From positions 62,001 through 126,000 of the forward strand of contig JACIXY010000001.1 of the NCBI GenBank assembly GCA_014360195.1: a stretch of DNA of 64,000 bases, given 5' to 3'. Under the pieces are notes generated by a model. It was not told the origin of the DNA, searched no databases, and saw only the letters and a list, made by a program, of their open reading frames with translations. The translations under genes were made by a program, and so were the position numbers. Shown here piece after piece: positions 60,075-64,000 of this stretch (its first letter is position 1; each line of letters starts with the position of its first letter). Source of the stretch: Bacillota bacterium (GTDB taxonomy: Bacteria; Bacillota; SHA-98; UBA4971).

Positions 60075-61583
60075 GTGGCGAAGATCCTCATCCGCGGGGG
60101 AACCGTTGTGACCATGAACCGCAAGCGCGAGGTGCTCGAGGGAGCCGACGTCCTCATCGACGGGCGCAGGATAGCCCAGGTGATCTGGCCTGGGTCTCTA
60201 TCGCCGACGAAACCTGGGTCAGAGGCCTTCACAAGGACCGGGGAGGTTTCAGGCTCACGCGGCGGGCGGGGCGGCGGAGACGAAGACGAAGGTGAAGGCG
60301 CGGGCTGCGGCGCCGGGTGCGGGACCGCGAGAGGTGCCGGGATCCACGAGCTTCCCGTTGGCACTCACAGGCATGACGTGGACATGGTCATAGACGCCGC
60401 CGGCAAGGTTGTGCTCCCGGGGTTCGTCCAGACGCATGTGCACCTCTGTCAAACGCTTTTCCGGGGGCAGGCCGACGACCTCGAGCTCCTCGACTGGCTG
60501 AAGAAGCGCATATGGCCGTTGGAGGGCGCCCACGACGCGGAGAGCGTGTACTGGTCCGCGATGCTCGGGATAGCTGAGCTCATCCGGGGCGGGACCACGT
60601 CCATCATCGACATGGAGACGGTCCATCACACCGAGAGCGCGTTCTGGGCGATCGACTCGTCAGGCATCCGCGCCGCGTCCGGGAAGGTCATGATGGACTA
60701 CGGGTCCGACGTGCCGGCAAGTCTCATGGAGTCCACCGAGGACTCGCTCCGCGAAAGCGAAGCGCTTCTCGAGCGGTGGCACATGCACGACGACGGCAGG
60801 ATCCGCTACGCCTTCGCGCCGAGGTTTGTGGTGTCGTGCTCCGACCGGCTTCTCGTGCGGGTGCGCGATGCGGCGAGGGCCGCCGGTGTGCTCGTCCATA
60901 CCCACGCTTCTGAGAACCGGGGCGAGATACAGCTTGTGCAGCAGGACCGGGGCATGAGGAACGTCGTGTGCCTGCGCGAACTCGGCCTTACCGGGCCGAA
61001 CCTCGTCCTCGCGCACTGCATATGGCTGGACGACGAGGAGATGGCCGTCCTGCGGGACTCCGGCACGAAGGTCGTTCACTGTCCGTCATCCAACCTCAAG
61101 CTGGCCTCGGGGATCGCGAAGGTGCCGGAAATGCTCGAGATGGGCGTGTTCGTGTCCATGGGCGCCGACGGCGCGCCGTGCAACAACAACCTTGACATGT
61201 TCCAGGAAATGCGCCATGCCGCGCTCATCCAGAAGGTGCGTCTGGGGCCTACTACGCTGCCAGCTCCGACGGTGCTGGAGATGGCAACGCTCGGCGGGGC
61301 GAGGGCAATGGGCCTGGAGGACGAGATCGGCAGCATCGAGCCGGGGAAGCGGGCGGACATCGTGATCCTTGACCTTGACGCACCCCACGCGGTCCCCGCG
61401 GAGGGTGTGGACGTGGTATCGCGGGTGGTGTACGAGGCGAACGCATCCGACGTGGAGACGACCATCGTGGACGGACGCGTCCTGATGTACAGGAGGAAAC
61501 TCCTCGCCTTTGACGAAAATGAAGTGATACACCAGGCCACGAGGGCGCTCCGGCGGGTGCTGGAGCGATCGGGCTGTCTTTAG
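60075..61583 (+). CDS. Metal-dependent amidohydrolase (deaminase-like)
   Basis: A 502-residue amidohydrolase of the cytosine/SAH/5'-deoxyadenosine deaminase group. Ligands are QTHVHLCQTLFRG, HTHASENRGE, LAHCIWLDDEE and SMGADGAPC. A low-complexity insertion of about 50 residues (Gly, Arg, Asp, Glu, Cys, about residues 42-95) lies in the N-terminal beta sandwich between RIAQV and DMVIDAAGKVVLPG. Its operon position behind a purine riboswitch favours a purine-type substrate. GTG 60075 begins directly after the AOR stop. Confidence 0.85.
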   Translation: MAKILIRGGTVVTMNRKREVLEGADVLIDGRRIAQVIWPGSLSPTKPGSEAFTRTGEVSGSRGGRGGGDEDEGEGAGCGAGCGTARGAGIHELPVGTHRHDVDMVIDAAGKVVLPGFVQTHVHLCQTLFRGQADDLELLDWLKKRIWPLEGAHDAESVYWSAMLGIAELIRGGTTSIIDMETVHHTESAFWAIDSSGIRAASGKVMMDYGSDVPASLMESTEDSLRESEALLERWHMHDDGRIRYAFAPRFVVSCSDRLLVRVRDAARAAGVLVHTHASENRGEIQLVQQDRGMRNVVCLRELGLTGPNLVLAHCIWLDDEEMAVLRDSGTKVVHCPSSNLKLASGIAKVPEMLEMGVFVSMGADGAPCNNNLDMFQEMRHAALIQKVRLGPTTLPAPTVLEMATLGGARAMGLEDEIGSIEPGKRADIVILDLDAPHAVPAEGVDVVSRVVYEANASDVETTIVDGRVLMYRRKLLAFDENEVIHQATRALRRVLERSGCL

Positions 61584-61915
61584 CTCGCTCTCAACCTGCC
61601 CCGCCTCCCTGTGTCAAAGTCAGTCCAGCTCAGTCTGGCCTGGCCTGGCCTGGCCTGGCCTGGTTTGGCCTGGTCTAGCCTAGCCAGGCTTGGCTTGACC
61701 AGGCTAGGCTTATCCCAGCTCGGCCCGGCTTACGTCAGGGCGGTTATCCTCTGTTTTCTTGGGTCCAGCCTAGGTCTGTGCCGCTGTTGTGGGCAACGGA
61801 TGGAGAGCGGCGAGTGGGGCGACACACCGGAGACGAGGGTGCGGCGAGGCTGCGGTGGCAAAGCCACGGTCGTGAGGCTGCGACAGGGCTGCTACGAGGG
61901 GTTGGTGATTCAGAG
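61584..61915 (+). repeat. Interval with CCTGG pentamer array
   Basis: CTGGC is repeated in tandem at 61635-61659 and continues in degenerate form to about 61715. Several GCCTGG/CCAGGC units could pair. No supported gene is present apart from the MoeB start at its end. Confidence 0.6.
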
Positions 61916-62671
61916 ATGCTGACCAATGACGAGAGAATGCGATATTCCAGGCAGCTTGTGATTCCGGAGATAGGGGAGGCGGGGCAGGAAAAGCTGCGGG
62001 TGGCGAAGGTGCTGGTGGTGGGCGCCGGGGGCCTCGGGTCCCCGGCGGCCATGTATCTTGCCGCGGCCGGAGTAGGTACCCTCGGGTTGGTGGATTCCGA
62101 TGTCGTGGACCTCTCCAACCTGCAGAGGCAGATTCTGCACGGCGTCAACCACCTGGGCCTCGCGAAGGTGGAATCGGCGAAACGGGCGCTTGCGCGCCTG
62201 AACCCCGGTGTCCACGTGGTGCCTCACCGCATGACGGTGACGTCCGAGAACGTGTCCGGGCTCATCGAGCCGTATGACGTGGTCGTGGACGCTGTTGACA
62301 ACCTTGAGACCAGGTATGTCGTGAACGACGCGTGCGTGAAGGCGGGCAAGCCGCTGATTGAGGCGGGGGTGCTCAGGTTCGACGGTATGGTGCTCACGGT
62401 CATTCCGGGAGAGGGGCCGTGTTACCGTTGCATATTCCCGGTGCTCCCGCCGCCCGGGGCAGTCCCGTCGTGCAGGGAGGCCGGGATCATCGGCGCGGTG
62501 CCGGGCGTGGTAGGCAGCATCGAGGCCCTCGAGGCCATCAAGGTAATCCTTGGGCTAGGGCAGCCTTTGGTCGGGCGGCTGCTCCTGTTCGACGGGCTTG
62601 CGATGACGTGGCGGGAGGTAAACGCCGCGCGTGACCCCAACTGCCCCGCATGCGGTGGAGGCCGGGGCTAG
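61916..62671 (+). CDS. MoeB/ThiF-like adenylyltransferase
   Basis: A 251-residue E1-like enzyme that adenylates the C-terminal glycine of a MoaD or ThiS carrier. ATP binding is in VLVVGAGGLGSPAA (about residue 32), with DSDVVDLSNLQRQIL and a zinc site formed by CYRC and CPAC. The partner is probably the MoaD-like protein at 45609. ATG 61916 fits the family N-terminus LTNDERMRYSRQLVIPEIG. The earlier frame is outside the family. Confidence 0.9.
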   Translation: MLTNDERMRYSRQLVIPEIGEAGQEKLRVAKVLVVGAGGLGSPAAMYLAAAGVGTLGLVDSDVVDLSNLQRQILHGVNHLGLAKVESAKRALARLNPGVHVVPHRMTVTSENVSGLIEPYDVVVDAVDNLETRYVVNDACVKAGKPLIEAGVLRFDGMVLTVIPGEGPCYRCIFPVLPPPGAVPSCREAGIIGAVPGVVGSIEALEAIKVILGLGQPLVGRLLLFDGLAMTWREVNAARDPNCPACGGGRG

Positions 62672-62754
62672 ACCGGGCCGGCCGGCCGACGGGCGGCCGT
62701 GGTCAGGTCTGGGGCGATGAGGTTTCCCCGGAGTGCGATCATAGGGTGACGATA

Positions 62755-62948
62755 AATGAGAGTGCAGGAATGCTCGCGACTCTTGGAAAGGGTTGCCGGT
62801 GATTGCACGAGGGGTGTCAAAATCCGGCCACTTCCCCGACGGGCCGGATTTTGGCGAAGCGCGCCCCGCTTGGGGCGCCGTCCCCGAGTGCAACACCGGC
62901 GGCCCACCGGATGTTGGCAAACTGGGAGGAACTAACGAACCCTCACTT
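62755..62948 (+). repeat. Dispersed structured repeat, copy 5 (long form)
   Basis: A 194-bp copy. GGGTTGCCGGTG lies opposite a partly decayed CACCGGCGGCCC; the inner TTGCAC/GTGCAA, AAAATCCGGCC/GGCCGGATTTT and GCGCCCC/GGGGCGC stems are intact. The right end CCCTCACTT is followed directly by the ATG at 62949. Confidence 0.85.
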
Positions 62949-63896
62949 ATGGGTACCGACCTGGAGATGAAGGCTTGGGTTCAACCAGGGACTGTCGAGC
63001 GGCCCTTTGTGTCGCCGTGGGTTGCGATAGGGCTTGGGGTCGTGGCCGTGTCGTCGGCGTCCATCTTTGTGCGCCTGTCGTCCGCGCCTCCCCTTGTCAT
63101 CGCAACATGGAGAATGGGCCTCGCCACGCTCATGCTGGCGCCATTCGCCCTGGTCGGCGGGAGGCGCGAGATGCTGGCGATGGGCCGCCGGGACCTCGCC
63201 CTCTCGCTCCTTGCGGGTGGCTTTCTCGCGGTGCACTTCGGGGCGTGGATGACTTCTCTTTCTCACACGTCCGTTGCAAGCTCGGTTGTGCTGGTGAGTA
63301 TGCACCCTCTTTTCGTGATGCTTGCCAGCCGCCTCTTTTTCGGCGAGTCAGCCGCGGGCGGAGCGGTGGCGGGGGCGGTGATCGCCGTGGTCGGGTCCGC
63401 CATCATCGGGCTTGGCGATTCGGCCGCCGGGGGATCGGCGTTCTTCGGCGACCTGCTTGCTGTCCTGTCGGCTCTGATGTTCGCGGCCTACGTCCTCGTG
63501 GGCCGGGGCGTGAGACAGAGGCTCTCGGTGGCGCCGTACGCGTTTGTTGTCTACGGGATGTGCTCGCTGGTCCTCGTCCTCACGTGCCTCGCCGGCGGCG
63601 TGCGCATCTATCCCTATGCGACCCGTGAGTACGTGCTCTTTCTCGCCCTTGCGGCGGTGCCCACTATCTTGGGCCACACCGTGTTCAACTGGGCCCTCCG
63701 GTACGTGAGCGCGTCCGTTATATCCGTGAGCGTGCTCGGGGAGCCCGTGGGTGCCACCGTGCTGGCGATGGCGCTGCTGAAAGAGACACCCCCGGCGACC
63801 GCGGTCACCGGAGGCATTCTCGTGATCATGGGGATATCGCTCTTCACCGTGTTCTCGGCCCGGACGCCCGCTAGTGCGGCGCAACGACGACGCTAG
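62949..63896 (+). CDS. EamA/DMT family transporter
   Basis: A 315-residue membrane protein with ten predicted helices in two EamA halves (AIGLGVVAVSSASIFVRLSS near the start; the second half starts near GDLLAVLSALMFAAYVLVGRG). The halves carry the family stretches MTSLSHTSVASSVVLVSMHPLFV and RYVSASVISVSVLGEPVGATVLA. Such carriers export or import metabolites, often amino acids or nucleobases; no substrate can be named. The start may be ATG 62949, right at the repeat end, or ATG 62967, which suits the family better. Confidence 0.85.
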   Translation: MGTDLEMKAWVQPGTVERPFVSPWVAIGLGVVAVSSASIFVRLSSAPPLVIATWRMGLATLMLAPFALVGGRREMLAMGRRDLALSLLAGGFLAVHFGAWMTSLSHTSVASSVVLVSMHPLFVMLASRLFFGESAAGGAVAGAVIAVVGSAIIGLGDSAAGGSAFFGDLLAVLSALMFAAYVLVGRGVRQRLSVAPYAFVVYGMCSLVLVLTCLAGGVRIYPYATREYVLFLALAAVPTILGHTVFNWALRYVSASVISVSVLGEPVGATVLAMALLKETPPATAVTGGILVIMGISLFTVFSARTPASAAQRRR

Positions 63897-63940
63897 CGCC
63901 GGCGCTGGCGCCGAGGCTAAGGCCGGCTCCAATGACAAGG

Positions 63941-64000
63941 CCGCCTTGCCCGACGGGCCGGGTTTTGGCGAAGCGCGCCCCGCCTGGGGCGCCGTCCCCG
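63941..64000 (+). repeat. Dispersed structured repeat, copy 6 (partial, cut by window end)
   Basis: GCCTTGCCCGACGGGCCGGG, then TTTTGGCGAAGCGCGCC and the matching GGGGCGCCGTCCCCG reproduce the right half of the long form. The left half (GGGTTGCC and TTGCAC) is absent before it, so this copy is truncated or rearranged on the left. Confidence 0.75.

Noticed and set aside
39775-62948. Insertion sequences
   Set aside because: No transposase frame lies in or near any copy; the element is too short and structured to encode one.
28588-64000. CRISPR array as explanation of the recurring element
   Set aside because: Copies are kilobases apart with no short regular spacers and no cas genes.

Overview
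The window is one contiguous stretch of GC-rich bacterial chromosome with tightly packed genes, many GTG starts and many ATGA/GTGA overlaps. The gene set points to a Clostridia-like member of the Bacillota: a SCIFF peptide with its radical SAM maturase, a DUF1540 protein, a YtrA-type GntR/ABC operon, and the order polA, ytaF, coaE known from Bacillus. Two exported proteins (4112-5944 and 13567-15093) look like beta-barrels ending in a C-terminal phenylalanine, as outer-membrane proteins do, so the cell may be a diderm (two-membrane) Bacillota. No species can be named from the sequence alone.

Layout. 1-16 kb: housekeeping and envelope genes (partial ORF, polA, barrel protein, ytaF, coaE, lytic transglycosylase, nicotinate phosphoribosyltransferase, OppD/OppF ATPases, tRNA-Leu, DUF1540, second barrel protein, amidase). 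16-24.6 kb: GNAT acetyltransferase, an ABC-2 exporter, a GH13 glycosidase, a GntR-controlled ABC exporter, and a nucleotidyltransferase pair. 24.7-30.1 kb: UbiA prenyltransferase, SCIFF peptide and maturase, an MNT/HEPN pair, and a thioredoxin-CcdA fusion. 30.3-64 kb: a long plus-strand metabolic island.

The island resembles the Escherichia coli yge/yqe/ssnA/xdh region. It encodes carbamate kinase, a dihydropyrimidinase-type hydrolase, YgeY, a YgeW-like carbamoyltransferase, SsnA, MocA and XdhC maturation factors, two sets of molybdenum hydroxylase subunits, PreT/PreA, a MoaD/ThiS-like protein, a fold-type II PLP enzyme, an [FeFe] hydrogenase, a polyferredoxin, an aldehyde:ferredoxin oxidoreductase, a second amidohydrolase and a MoeB/ThiF-like enzyme. 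My reading, an inference, is nucleobase or related N-heterocycle breakdown: hydroxylation by Mo enzymes, ring opening by amidohydrolases, ATP from a carbamoyl group through carbamate kinase, and electron disposal through ferredoxin, AOR and H2.

Two unlisted regulatory or structural signals stand out. A purine-riboswitch-like aptamer followed by an intrinsic terminator (about 55162-55299) lies ahead of the hydrogenase/AOR operon and departs from consensus at junction positions. A dispersed intergenic repeat (seven copies, 122 bp or about 194 bp, one partial at the window end) folds into a long multi-branched structure with compensatory changes in its outer arms; in the metabolic island it sits between the stop of one gene and the start of the next.
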